The notes beneath the pieces were generated by a model. That model ran no database searches and was not told where the DNA came from. It saw nothing but the letters and a program-made list of their open reading frames with translations. Both the position numbers and the translations under genes were made by a program. From the NCBI GenBank assembly GCA_037389465.1, contig JAZARR010000214.1, positions 4,278,001 to 4,342,000 on the forward strand: DNA of 64,000 bases. Direction: 5' to 3'. The DNA comes from Baylisascaris procyonis. Lineage: Eukaryota; Nematoda; Chromadorea; Rhabditida; Ascarididae. Shown piece after piece: positions 52,142 through 64,000 of the stretch (positions are counted from its first letter, which is position 1; each line of letters begins with the position of its first letter).

Positions 52142-53942
52142 TGAGCAGACGAGAAACGTGCTCAACCGCACGCTTGAACGTTAACACACGACAGAGAACG
52201 ATGAAATACAAATGTAAATAATGATAGGAGCAGAGAGGATGCCACTTGAACTTGAACGAGCTGTTCTCGGACAGCTCACGTCCGCACACCGATGACGGTT
52301 TGAGGCAGCTGCTGGCTGTTGCCAGCTGCTATTGATTTCAAGCACTGCATGAGCATAGCTCAAAGATACGAATGTTCGCATAGTTCTCCCGGAAGTATCG
52401 CAACATTTGGGCCACTGATAGTATGTTTTTTCGTCGATGAGGGGCCCAAACATCAAACATAGATAAAAATGATGTTGTGACGAAGTTTTTTGATCTTTGA
52501 GTTTGAATATTCGTGAAGAGGAATTCAGTTGTCAATTTCATGCTTCCACTACCTTCTATAAATAATCTTTGGTGTTCGATTTCGAAGAGTTTAGATTTCA
52601 AAGCTTTTTTGACGAGGAGTTTTAGCAAAACCAATTAATGGAAATACTTCATACATCCTCCTCTTGTTAAACGATATATCACAACTAGATATTCCACTAC
52701 CAAACCGCTTCATATAATAAACTTTTATCGAAATTCTACTTACTGGGGCAACTTTTCTGACATTCTTCAATAAGTGGAAAATATGTACTTGGTGAGCGCT
52801 AATATGCACCTTTTCATATTGAAATGTCGAAAATGGTAAGCGTTATTTTTGTTGCTCTCATTTTTGCTTTTTGTTTTTGTTTTTTTGTTTTTTTTTTTTT
52901 TTGCAGTGGAGGAATTCATAGTTTCGATGTAGAGTATAGGGAAGATTCGATATTTTTATTTTTATTTTTTTCAGGTAGGCTGGTGGAAAAGTGCACGATG
53001 GAAAAACGAACTATGGAGGCGAATGAGAGTTGATAAAAAAAGTGATAGAATACAACTGCCTGAAACGACGCTAATATACTAGCTAGCCAGCAAAATGTTC
53101 ACCTTCCCGAAATGTTAAAACGAACAAAACATCGCCCTACGTGCCGAGCAGATTATGAGTTGCTATTTTCCCGATTGCTCCCGACCGTTATGCAATAAAG
53201 ACGGTAAATTCGGCATGGTTCGATACTCTCTTGTCGTATAGTAAATACCCTTTAAAAATGTTTTCGCATCATCGTAGGGCAGGCACATCACCATTTGCAA
53301 TTTTATCAATTATACAAGTGATAATTCTTATAGAGGCAATGTTTACTCATAACTCGATTCTTCACAACATGAAGTTAAAGTTAATAAATTCCCAAACACA
53401 TTTCCCATGAGTTTTTTCATCCTTTCAGCAGTCGATCTTTGACGCCTTTCAATGACGTTATTAGTGTTTGCGAAACGCGTGAAATGATGAAACAAGATCA
53501 CATACTTCCACATCATATTTTTTCCGGTTGCTAAAATGATCAAATTTTTAAAAAATATATGTGTAGCGAATGTGATGAAAACAAATAGTGTTCCGTCGTT
53601 TATTTCCGCAACAATTTTCTGAATGATTTCACATCCTATTTTATGGCGATAAAATATTGCAAAATTGATTGAGCTCTAAAAGAAGGCGAATAAAGCAATT
53701 TCCTGTTCATTTCATTCTCATTACGAGTCATAAACTCTGACATGAAATTCTTGTGACTCTTCCGTGTGTGTATACCGATGTCGGCGATTGTGTGGCAAAT
53801 GCATCCAAATTGATCTTAAACAACGAACGCAATACGTTCAAGTTATTCATATTCGAACGGTATCATCAGGAAACGCATTAAAATTTTCAGTCCTAAGGTT
53901 GCGTTCTGATATGCTGCTGTTGCGGCATTACATGCAGTCTCA

Positions 53943-54231
53943 TCAAATATAAATGGAAATTTGAATATAAACGCAAATGTAAATGAAATGTAAATATAAA
54001 GATAAATGTGAATGTAATATAAATATAAATATGCTTCTAATTATAATATTTCAATAAGCAAATTAGTGAATAAGCCAACACATAAACAAACAAGGAAATA
54101 AATAAGTGGATGAATAAATAAGCAAACGAATAAATAAAAATAAAAATATAAATATAAATAAATAAATAGATAAATAAACAGGAATATAAATAGTTAAATA
54201 GATAAATAAACAGATAAATAAATAAATAAAG

Positions 54232-54289
<58 letters not shown>
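53943..54289. repeat. AAAT/AAATA-rich repeat ending in (TA)n
   Basis: About 290 bp of imperfect AAATA/AAATG units run into a pure TA tract at 54237-54289. Confidence 0.9.
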
Positions 54290-54292
<3 letters not shown>

Positions 54293-55179
54293 ATATCAAC
54301 ATTCTCGAGATGTTTCGTGTTTATGGGCATTTTTTAAGCAGAAGCGGTCGCTAATGAGCAGTGAGCAAAGAATTTAATATGAAATCATTTGGTCTTTTTG
54401 AAGACATATGAAAGCAAGTATCATGACAATTTTCACTTTCACAGTTATTATTTACTGCAAATACGGAATTTATTAGGAATGAAGCGATATCCGGAAGTAT
54501 CAGAAAAAAAAAAAAGAATATAAAAAATCAAAGATCAAAAGTTCGAAAGAAATGGAATTGAGCAGATGCAATACGTCCTTCAGAAGTGCGTGAGAAGTTG
54601 AGTTGAATATGAGTGGATTTCCGTTTTTATGCGATGAGGATGAAATGTTATCATATTTTGTAAGAATGCCGCAAAAGTCGCCTCAATTGACGAAGAAAAA
54701 ACAATGAAAATTCCTGTTCATAGTTCTATCTCTTCGATTTTGTTCTACATCGTACTTAGAAAGATTTTATTTCGTACAGAATCTTATACTCCATCAAATA
54801 CCTCATAATCGATGAGAAAATTTGAGATTCTCTATTTATAGAGATGCTATTGATAAAGTTACGTTATGCCTTTTTATGAACCATTTTAGGCTATCACTCA
54901 ACTTGGTGAACATACATAAAAGAATGGTAGAGAGACCCTAACGACGGTCATTTTTTGTAAATCAGTCTTCACTCCTTCGCAATACGATTGGCATAAAAAT
55001 TTCAGTTATTGGAGTGCATTAAGTTGATTGCACACCTCACTTATGTGGTCATCATAACTCATCGTATGACTGGCAAACGAAAGCAGGTTCAAAAGTTCTA
55101 CATCATAAATGTCCTACTTCCCACTGTGATTTTGTGATATGCATTAAAATTACTACATATTCATATAGCAACGCACAAG

Positions 55180-55312
55180 CATATTCATATGCATATACTC
55201 GCAAACACAAACACTCGGAGATACACACATATATACGTACACACACATATACGTATAGATGTGCGCACATAATACATATACACATCACATATACACGTAC
55301 ATGCACTTGCAG
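55180..55312. repeat. Degenerate CA/TA/CG simple repeat
   Basis: ACACACATATACGTA-type sequence, interrupted. The open frames on both strands here are products of the repeat. Confidence 0.85.
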
Positions 55313-55921
55313 ATTTTGCAGATAAAAGAATTGCAGGTTTCCTATGCAAGGCCTTCAACGATGGTTGCTCCCATCGCAGCTCTTGCAGTGTCTACATCAG
55401 AGTTCTGCTTCCCATGCCGGAACCCCTTAATTTGATGGTTTTGTCGTTTTCGATCAATAACCGGAGCAAAGAACAAATAACCAATCCGCTATGCAAGAAG
55501 TGCATCCTACAATAGTATCAGTTCACCCTGTCCTGATCTACTATCACCCCTCTTTCGTACTGATGAAAATGGGCGCAAATTGGTACGATAGCAAAGTACA
55601 TTCATCATCGCATTCTCGCACTTTCTTCGCAAATTGGCTTCGATTTTTTCTTTGTGCCCTGGCCATTTGTTCACTCGTGTCATGCTCTAACACATGTAAC
55701 TTGACAACTTATTTGCGTAAGTTAGCAACATCGATTTATTATTTCAAAGGCATTCTTTGGCAGTCGTTTACTTTAAATGTAGAGTTGAGTTCGCATCATT
55801 GTTAGCAATGAGCAGGTTTTAATTTAAATGAGAGATGAATAAATGATAGGCAAAAGATATTTATAAGGAAGGACAAGAAAATCCGAACGCTAAGAAGCAT
55901 GAACTACTTGCACGTGAGAAA

Positions 55922-55998
55922 TACATCACTTTTTAGTTGTATTTACTAATAGTATAAATGCATCACTTTTTAGTTGTTCATGTATTTACTAATGTGTT
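55922..55998. repeat. Short imperfect tandem duplication
   Basis: ATCACTTTTTAGTTGT followed by ATTTACTAAT occurs twice, about 40 bp apart, the second with a 4-bp insertion between the blocks. Confidence 0.75.
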
Positions 55999-58900
55999 GA
56001 GGACGAATAAAAGTGGAATTTGTAGAATTCTACGACTCTTCCGATACGCAAAAATTTCATTTCCAAGAGATATGAGTTATGCTACAGTTTCGAGGTAGCA
56101 AGAGGTGCATTCTTAAGAAAAAACAGTAAAGCACATGTTTTCATTTGTTCATGTGATAACTACTGTTTTCAGTTAAGAAGCTCCGAGAAGGCAAAATTTT
56201 GAAACGTATTCTTAAACCCGAAAGCTTTTGATATAGAGATATGAGAATCAAAACAGCTCTTCATTATGCTAATTCGCGCATAAAAACTGCTCGCTTTCAT
56301 GTCGACGTTCGAAATCTTACATATCATGTGAAAGGAGAGGGGCTGAGGGGAATATGCCGTCTAGGTTTTCACCGAAATAAACAGTTCCCTTGCCATGATG
56401 TCTTGACACTAAAAAATCCATCCACAGCAAATCCATAATTTTCCGATCATTTATGCAGTATTGATCATAGAAAAGTCTCAAGTATCATGCTTATGTCACT
56501 ATTTCGCTTCCGCTCAAATTCCATTTTCTTGAGACTTTTCACAAATTTTCTAATCTATTACAAACAAAGTTTGCACGTACTTTTACCTCGAAAAAAATGT
56601 GTAAGGCAATTGAGTGCGATTTTCCAATGTTTTATTTGTCTTCAAGACGCTTCAAACCTCGCTCTAATCGTTCGAAATTATTTTTGTGGTTATTGTTTCG
56701 CAAACGGAAGTGCATGTCTGAAGAGCTGTCAAAATACATTCTTTTGCATCTCGCTAACATCGGCAACCAGTTTCTCAAATCTCCTAACAGAACTAAAAAC
56801 GCGAAGGTACAACACACGCATACCGTTTATGTGATCCGTTCGTTCTAGAAAATTCTATGCAACAACCTAACTACCATAAAATGAAAATTCATTATAAAAC
56901 ACGTGCAACTTTTGGCCAGTTAAAACGTCTGTGTGGCATAACTGATGGTTCTGCACATAATCTTGTATAGGAAGTGGCGCTGGCCCTATAGTGTTGAATT
57001 ACAGCCACCGAAATCAGTGTAATTCTCTCTCTGCAACTGTAAATTTGAAAATAATGGACAGGCAGACATATACATGTGCTTAGACATAACGTTGCCAATA
57101 ATGCAATTTTCAACGCAAATTTCTTAGCGCCACATATCTTGTGCAAAAATTTGCGTTTTCTGCTTTTTTTTTGCGAATATTCTTCGCCGAAGCGGATTAT
57201 TGATAGTGTCGTATCTTCGGCGTTGCAATAGTGGACTTTAAAGAGTAAATTAGAAAGTGCGCACGAAAATTGCGTATGATGCTGTTGCTAAGTTCATCAT
57301 GTATACTATGAATATCGAATTTCGTTTATGCTAGCTAAAGTACATTCTTGTGATGATAGATTTCATACTTTTCACAAACGTTTCGTTTGCTGCATTATTA
57401 AACAGGGATTTGCGGCACTCGTTGTGGGCAGACGTCTCGTCTATCGATGTAGACATTTTTTTTTTTGGCTTTGCACTATTCCTAACAATTTTTTCTCTTT
57501 CTCTCTCTATTCTATGACGAGTCGTAGCGGCTTGGGTGTGGAAGATTTCAATCGAACGTCGAAAATTGTCTTCTTTAATTGCACGTAAGAAGTGCAAGAC
57601 GTCGTCCAACAAATCAAACATTTTCTTTTTCATTCGTCTCGCGAGACTCATGAAAGCACTAAGAGCACATATAAATTCGAAGAAATTCGCAAGAAAACTT
57701 CCAAAAAAAAAAGAATCTGCAGAAATATTCTTCAAAGGGATTATATTAATTCGTTGTAGGGATGCTTTGTTTTTTTTTATGCATTTAAATTATAGGTAGT
57801 ATCATATTGCTTGCAATGCTGAAAATAGTGAAAAATTTAGCAAAACTCGCTATAATGAGCGCAAATGACGGAGATTCGATTGTGAATTAAGCAGAAAACA
57901 CGTGTAATATTTTAGAATTTACATTTAAAATTCTACAATGCATTTTTTACCTTATGTGCGCTCATGTTCCTTTCGTAATTTTTTTCAGATGAAAAAAAGT
58001 ATTCCGCTTGCAATCTGAATTTCAGACCCGAAAATTTGAATCCTTTTCTCGAATTTCCATAAAGTAAAAATCGCCACCTCGCCGGGGTTTACTGCTTCTT
58101 AAGCTTCCATTTGCCGTCATATTCTTCAATAGAAATTTCATTACACCCTTCTTGATAACATCATTGTAATAATTTGTATATGACATATCCCGGTCTATTT
58201 ATTCAAAAGTTCCCCTCTTCAGTTGCTGTCGGAATGTCCTATTGCATGAAGCCTAAGGAGCAGAGTGGAACATTAGATAGATGCACTACTGGTCACTTTA
58301 GGGTGATATCGGTCTCCCTGGTATGTATATTTGATGTCATATATCTTTACTCTTTTTAGGAATTTAGTGCTGTTATTATAAGCATCTGTTCGACTTAGAT
58401 TTCTCAATATCTTTTGTTGCATCGTGAAATTTTTTTGATTCACCTCGCTTGTTTTAGGCTTTTTTTGTTAGAACGCAATAACACACATCCGAGCGCTTGC
58501 TATAGATGATCGCCTCTAGGCATTGATGGAAGTTCGTACGAGGTCATGCACAGACTTTGCACGAAACTCGACGTTAGGAACAATACTATATAGTGTGGTA
58601 TTAGCCTTGTGAAATGTCAGATGATGTATGGTGTTAGCCTTGTAAGAAAGAGAAAAAAACTTGGTTAGCATTTCTGCACAAAATTGCGGAACGGTCGCAT
58701 TATGAAAAGTGGATTTTGTATGAAGTTACAGTAGCGTCCGTACTCCGTACCGTGTACGCACAAACATAGATCTCAAATGAGAATCCAAGTTGTCCAAAAA
58801 TTTTCAAGACTTTAGAATGCCCACAAAATTTGCATTATTGGATCAACATAAGTGGAGACGCCGTAGGGTGTAATTTGCATTCGTGAGATTCTGTAATTGA

Positions 58901-59165
58901 GGCTGCAGTGGTTGGGATCTTGAAGCAACAAGACAGAAAGACCGATACACATGTAAATATGCACAGATGTAACAACACAGTAATCCTCTTTTTACAAGAG
59001 GAGTTCGCAAAAAGCGTATAAAAGTTTGGGAATCGTGGTGGACAAGCTAACTCGTTAAACATCTTTGCAGTTTCGCTCACCTTTTCATGTAATTTGCACT
59101 CATACTTCATTAAAACGTATCGTCCATGCAAACACACCGCAAAAGATTTTCTTTCCGTGTGACTT

Positions 59166-59284
<119 letters not shown>

Positions 59285-62143
59285 ATTTCCAGCATTGCGT
59301 TTTCACGATACGTTATCATGATGGCACGTTGCCGGAATGCTGGAATCGCAGGGATACAAACGAAATGGCAACAATGATGATTCTAGGAATCGATCCAGTG
59401 GTGTAAAATGTATTAGGTTGAATAATGTTGCAATAGGTTGACTAGGTAGAAATTTTCGAGACTGATGCGTTAATCTTATTTAAACGTCAAGAGATCCGGT
59501 CGTATTACTATCTTTGCTGAAGATTTTTATTAGAGAAAAAAATTAGCCCTAAAATAGCTCTATTTATAGCGGTGATGTAAGCAAATATGAGTCTATTAAT
59601 TACTATGGAGATTCCGTCTATAAGTGCCTTATAAGATGCTCGATGCAATGCACAGAATACAATGGCGGATGTCGTGAAAAGTCGTCTGATACATAAGGAA
59701 ACGACATCGCCATAATAAGCATTGTAGGATGTAAGTCTGTAAGATGGCACAATTATTGACATTTTCTACAACAGAATAGGAATAGCTTTTTTATCAGCGG
59801 CAATGATGGCTCTAGGAATCGGCTGATTATTAGTTGAATATACGCGATTACTAACAAATTTCATCAGGCTCAGGATTCAGTAAAAATTCTACTATTTTAT
59901 GATGATATGGTAGCGCCCGTGGCAGCACCTATATATGTGCCTATTTTTGTTCCTTTGGCAATTTCGACTTGAAACCAGTCAGTTTTGAGTTGAGAAAACT
60001 TTTGGATTTAGAGCATATTATGGAATGATCTCTAATTCTATATTCAACGCTCGAGAATAGATAGATATGTTACGAATGAAAGAAAAATGAAAGAACTTGC
60101 ATGAATTCCACATCAACGAGATTCTCAATTTGCACTAATCAACGCAACAAGAAGCAGATCTTTTGCAGACAACTCGGAATTCCGATCCGATCTTTCAAAT
60201 GGTGCAAACATTACTCCACACATTTTCCCTCTCCTCATGTGTGACAATAGCGAACCTGATGAGCGTGGTGCAAAAGCACGTATAGTGCCAGCTCCTTTAG
60301 TGTGCTCTTTCAATCTTTGAAAACTACAACACTTTTTAAAAGATCAGCTCTATGGCACTAACTGAGTTTTCAAGGAAGGGGGGGGGTTGAGGAGGAATCT
60401 CGCAAGCAATCATGAAACATACCAACTGAATTCCATGGAAGATTGCTCTTGAAAAATCGAATTTTCAATGGTCGTCACAAAATTTAGGCGGTGATTGGGA
60501 TAACACTTCCCAATTTCAAAACGCTATTATTGGTGATTCTGTGCTCAGAAGCCTCACAAATTATTGATGTTTCCTCCACTATGGATAGGCAACGAGCGCT
60601 TAGCATCCTGACATGGAAATGTATCACTATGATGTAATTGTTCCTTTTAGCTCATCTCATATGTTTTTAGTGAATGTGTGAACTTCATCGTTGTACACAT
60701 TCACTTCATATAGTTGCACTTGGCGAATACCACAAATAAATTTATTGAATTTTGAATATGGGGTGATGGTTGTGCTAACTTTTGCATAGGTCAGTAATAA
60801 TTTGAAGATGATGAATGATTTTTTTTTGCAACTTGAAAAAAAAAGTTTGGCATTTATTCATCGGAAAAATGAGACTCAAAAATAATTTTTTTTTCATCGA
60901 ATGCGAAGAAAGTAATCTCTAATCCGCTCACCTGTACGGCTCCTCAATGCATATATGAAAGATGCGCTTAAAATATCTATAATTAAAACTTTCAGTTAAA
61001 TAAATATGCATTCCTCGGAGGTATATCTTTCACACAACGAATTTCGTTATACTGATTAAAATAGAAGATTGCCACCAACAACATTTACTGAATCGGTACA
61101 ATAAAAAGATAGTGCATCAGCAGCGTAGCGATCACTAATATCATTGGCTTCGCAATGTTTTGAAGTGTATGACTAAACAGAGGATGTCATTCTTCGCATT
61201 ATTGTAAGGAAAAGATATGATTGGAAGATTGCTTTAATGCATATGCAAAGAGTTTTTCAAACGGGCGAAGAGCTTCAAAGTGCAGTTTTGATATTGCTTG
61301 CTGTCGCATAAAATAACTAATCCATGTGATGCAACTCGTAATCGTTGCGTGATCGTTAGCGCAAGTAAGCGGTTTCGGATCGACAACACTTTCTTTAAAA
61401 ATCTCATCGAAAGAATAGAAATTCGCAAAAACAATATATTTCAAGGTAGCATTGAATATAATATTCTCTATGTATAAATATACTATAATGCCTAATTGTC
61501 GTACAAATGTAATCATGAGAAATAAAACATTCAAGAAACATAACGATATCATTGGAGAGATATATTCACTAACAAATAATTGAAATTTTTGCATGGAAAA
61601 TTTGCAATATTTTGCTCTGCATTTTAAGGAATTCTTAACACAGTTGCATTTCTTTCATTGCTCTTGCTGAGGAATGAGACTAAAATTTCAGTGTGCTCTT
61701 GACATGTTATGCTTCGAATCTGACGAATGCGAAAAGGATGTAAGCAATAAAATTTCGAAATATGCATCGATGAAATGGGGGAAAGAATAGACTGCTGTAT
61801 AGCTAAGAGATGGATGGCTAAAAGATATACAATTAACAAAAAAAAAAACAAATCAACTCCCATTTATAACAGAACAATGTGAATGCGAGAAAAAAAAAAC
61901 AAAAATTGAAGTTTCTATTTGAAGCATTTTATTTAAACAACCAACAAAGGGGAATCAATGTTCAATTAAATATAATTTTTGCATAGTAAGCACGTTTTTC
62001 AATAGGAAACCATTTCAAAGAGTATGATAAATTGCACAATAAGTAAATTCATGATAAACACTAATTGCGAAAAGTAACTAGTGCTAAGGTTGAAAAATAC
62101 AGTGCATTTTTTCCAACATCCATGAGTTCTTTTTTCCTCATAG

Positions 62144-62488
62144 TTGTCCCAGCAAAATGAAAATGCATCGTTTCGCTTCTCGAAGCTCTGGATAAGTAGG
62201 GAAATTTTTCACTCTCTCTTCAATATCGCAAACAGCTTCAAAAGACGCTATCAGGAAATTGTTACAGCAGAAGATACAATTTATACACATTTGTATCGCA
62301 ATGTTTACTTTTTTCTTGAGGAAGTTGGCAATAATATTTCAAAAATTTATTTCAAATGCTTCAACGGATCACGTATCAACGATTTCCTTTACTCTATTCT
62401 AGTCATGGAGCTACGGATGATGTTTTTATCTAATCTATATGTTTCGTATATGCTTGTGAAGTTGTTTATGCCTGTGAAAAATGTCTAG
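62144..62488 (+). CDS. Possible exon or small gene, unknown
   Basis: After a polypyrimidine acceptor (TTTTTTCCTCATAG, ending 62143) there are 114 codons open to a TAG, unusually long for DNA this AT-rich. It reads FKRRYQEIVTAEDTIYTHLY and FFLEEVGNNISKIYFKCF, a mixed charged and hydrophobic sequence ending in a hydrophobic stretch (SNLYVSYMLVKLFM). No upstream exon was identified and no family is recognised, so chance is possible. Confidence 0.25.
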   Translation: MSQQNENASFRFSKLWISREIFHSLFNIANSFKRRYQEIVTAEDTIYTHLYRNVYFFLEEVGNNISKIYFKCFNGSRINDFLYSILVMELRMMFLSNLYVSYMLVKLFMPVKNV

Positions 62489-64000
62489 ATAAGCTAGCAC
62501 TCTCTATTTTTATAAATGAAAAAGAGCGCGCAATAAATTTGCTAAAGTTCATTACTTTGAGTGCCAAAAAAAAAAAAAAATTCATCACACTTCAACACAA
62601 ATTTTTTAGTGAATTTGAATATATATTATATTAGGAGTTTAAAGTGCAGATAAATCAGCGCAATTAATTACTGTTTATTCGAGCAAAAATATCTTTCATG
62701 AAAGAAATAAAAATAATTATTGTTCAACAATCTCATTATCGGCGTGTACAAATCGGACAGAAAAAATTCTCGATTTTGTTTCGAAACGATTCATTGGTCA
62801 TTTACAATCATATGGATAAACGGCATTTCGAAAATTTGTTCAAAATTATTTTCATGCAATTTATTAAATGCTTTGACATCTCATCTGAAAAAAAAAAGGA
62901 AAAAAGAAAGCATCCATCTTCATTATGGATATGATCTTTTGCTACTGCATTTCAACCTTTATTACATAAACAAGGTGTTCGACTGCCTACGAATAAATTA
63001 TAGTGTAAACAATCCTCAAGTGATTTCACTAATGAACTTTATTTTCAACATAAGTTTCCTAATCTATTTACCACTTTTAAATGTCTATTATGGCGTTCGA
63101 CATTATTTGGGTAAATAATACTTTGGTTTGCATGGGAAATAATTTCGATGTGGAAACTTAATTTAAAAGAACGATATGGAAGGGAAAAATGTTTAGAGAA
63201 AAAAAATTCTTTCTTTTCTATAGCACTACTACAATCTAAACAATCAACGCTTCGACACAGGTCCAATGCTAAAAGATTAGTCATTATGTAACTCTCAATT
63301 CGCTGCATTTCAAATTTGTGCGGGAATTGTTAGCGATGCGATCTCGAATTCCTCTCAACAATCAAACAGAGTTTGTGGGAACATTCACATATGGAGGCCC
63401 TATAAATAAGGCAATACGTATATGGTCCGAACTTCAAACTGATTTATGCGAAATGCGCTTAACTGATACGAATGCTGCAAAATGATTACTACAGATGTGA
63501 TGCATTAAATATCACCGAAGAAAACGTAGATAAGAGTTGGATGGGGCAAATATGCGCATTTTGCAGCATTCCTTAGATAAGATCCCTCAAAATTGAATGA
63601 TCTTAGCCTAGATAGAAGCTGATGGAAGTTAGATGTTCGAAGTGATATCCAGACCGAGGGCTAAGACTCTTATATTTCGCCATATGAGTTCACATTCGTG
63701 AAATGTATGCATTCAATAGGTGCACGTCCAAATGTGATGGCTACAATCGTAGCCATACATCTATGCAGTAGTGACAAACGAAAGAGGTGTAGAAAAATAG
63801 ATGGATTCTTGATTTCTTGTTGAGTTTCTTGGCTTCCTCATGCTCCTCGCAAACCCATCTCAGCAGGAAACCTGTCAAAAATTTTTTGTACAAAATCGTT
63901 CAAGTTTCCCAGTAAGCAAGGCACTAATCCCCAATTAAAAATTGTCACTTGTGCAATAAAATGAGCAAATAATTCCAGCAGAGCATACGTAACACGCACA
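62489..64000. other. Right-hand end, no gene seen
   Basis: AT-rich sequence with poly-A runs and short open frames. A small perfect hairpin (ATGGCTAC, AATC loop, GTAGCCAT) lies near 63737-63756. Nothing else can be supported. Confidence 0.5.

Noticed and set aside
57331..57735. 134-codon minus-strand open frame
   Set aside because: Its composition is Lys/Arg/Phe-rich from A/T runs, a competing open frame lies on the other strand, and there are no good splice or family signals.

Overview
This window looks like AT-rich nuclear DNA from a nematode, probably a parasitic species; the clade cannot be fixed from sequence alone. The signs are small exons separated by introns, polypyrimidine-TTTCAG 3' splice sites, a likely spliced-leader acceptor just upstream of a start codon, long (TA)n microsatellites, and a Ty3/gypsy element with much higher GC than its surroundings. 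There is nothing bacterial in it, and I found no CRISPR array or tRNA gene.

Layout. (1) About 610-7506 (+) is the 3' part of an ABCD4-like ABC half-transporter gene. Ten exons join in phase and encode the end of the transmembrane domain and the whole nucleotide-binding domain. (2) 7507-13914 is mostly non-coding, with a 126-bp tandem duplication that runs into a TA microsatellite. (3) 13932-39491 (+) is one large gene of at least 25 exons. It encodes a type II membrane protein: a short N-terminal tail, one membrane segment, a possible SEA-like stretch, then serial von Willebrand factor A (VWA) domains joined by Thr/Ser-rich linkers. Three VWA domains are complete (D3, D4, D5) and share an almost identical exon plan (about 64-94, 197-200, 81 and 169 bp, then a closing Cys/linker exon). 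Two earlier ones (D1, D2) are partial. The motif that binds metal in classical VWA domains is eroded in every copy. (4) An apparently full-length Ty3/gypsy LTR retrotransposon (16699-21771) sits in an intron of this gene in the same orientation. It has 383-bp LTRs differing at 2 positions, a 5-bp target duplication, and one uninterrupted Gag-Pol reading frame. (5) A small two-exon gene for a secreted Gly/Ser-rich protein (28252-28874, minus strand) is nested in another intron. (6) 39492-64000 is gene-poor. I can support only weak candidates: a small minus-strand gene near 41 kb, a GC-rich island near 52 kb and an open exon-like block near 62.2 kb. It also holds microsatellites and several striking hairpins.

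The genes do not form a pathway. The main biological interest is the VWA repeat gene: how it grew by whole-domain duplication, what it now does without metal-binding sites, and how it accommodates a young retrotransposon and a nested antisense gene. Exon borders were called by eye from reading phase, GT/AG sites and alignment between the repeated domains. They are strongest for D3-D5 and the ABCD4-like gene, and weakest for D1, D2 and the 41, 52 and 62 kb candidates.
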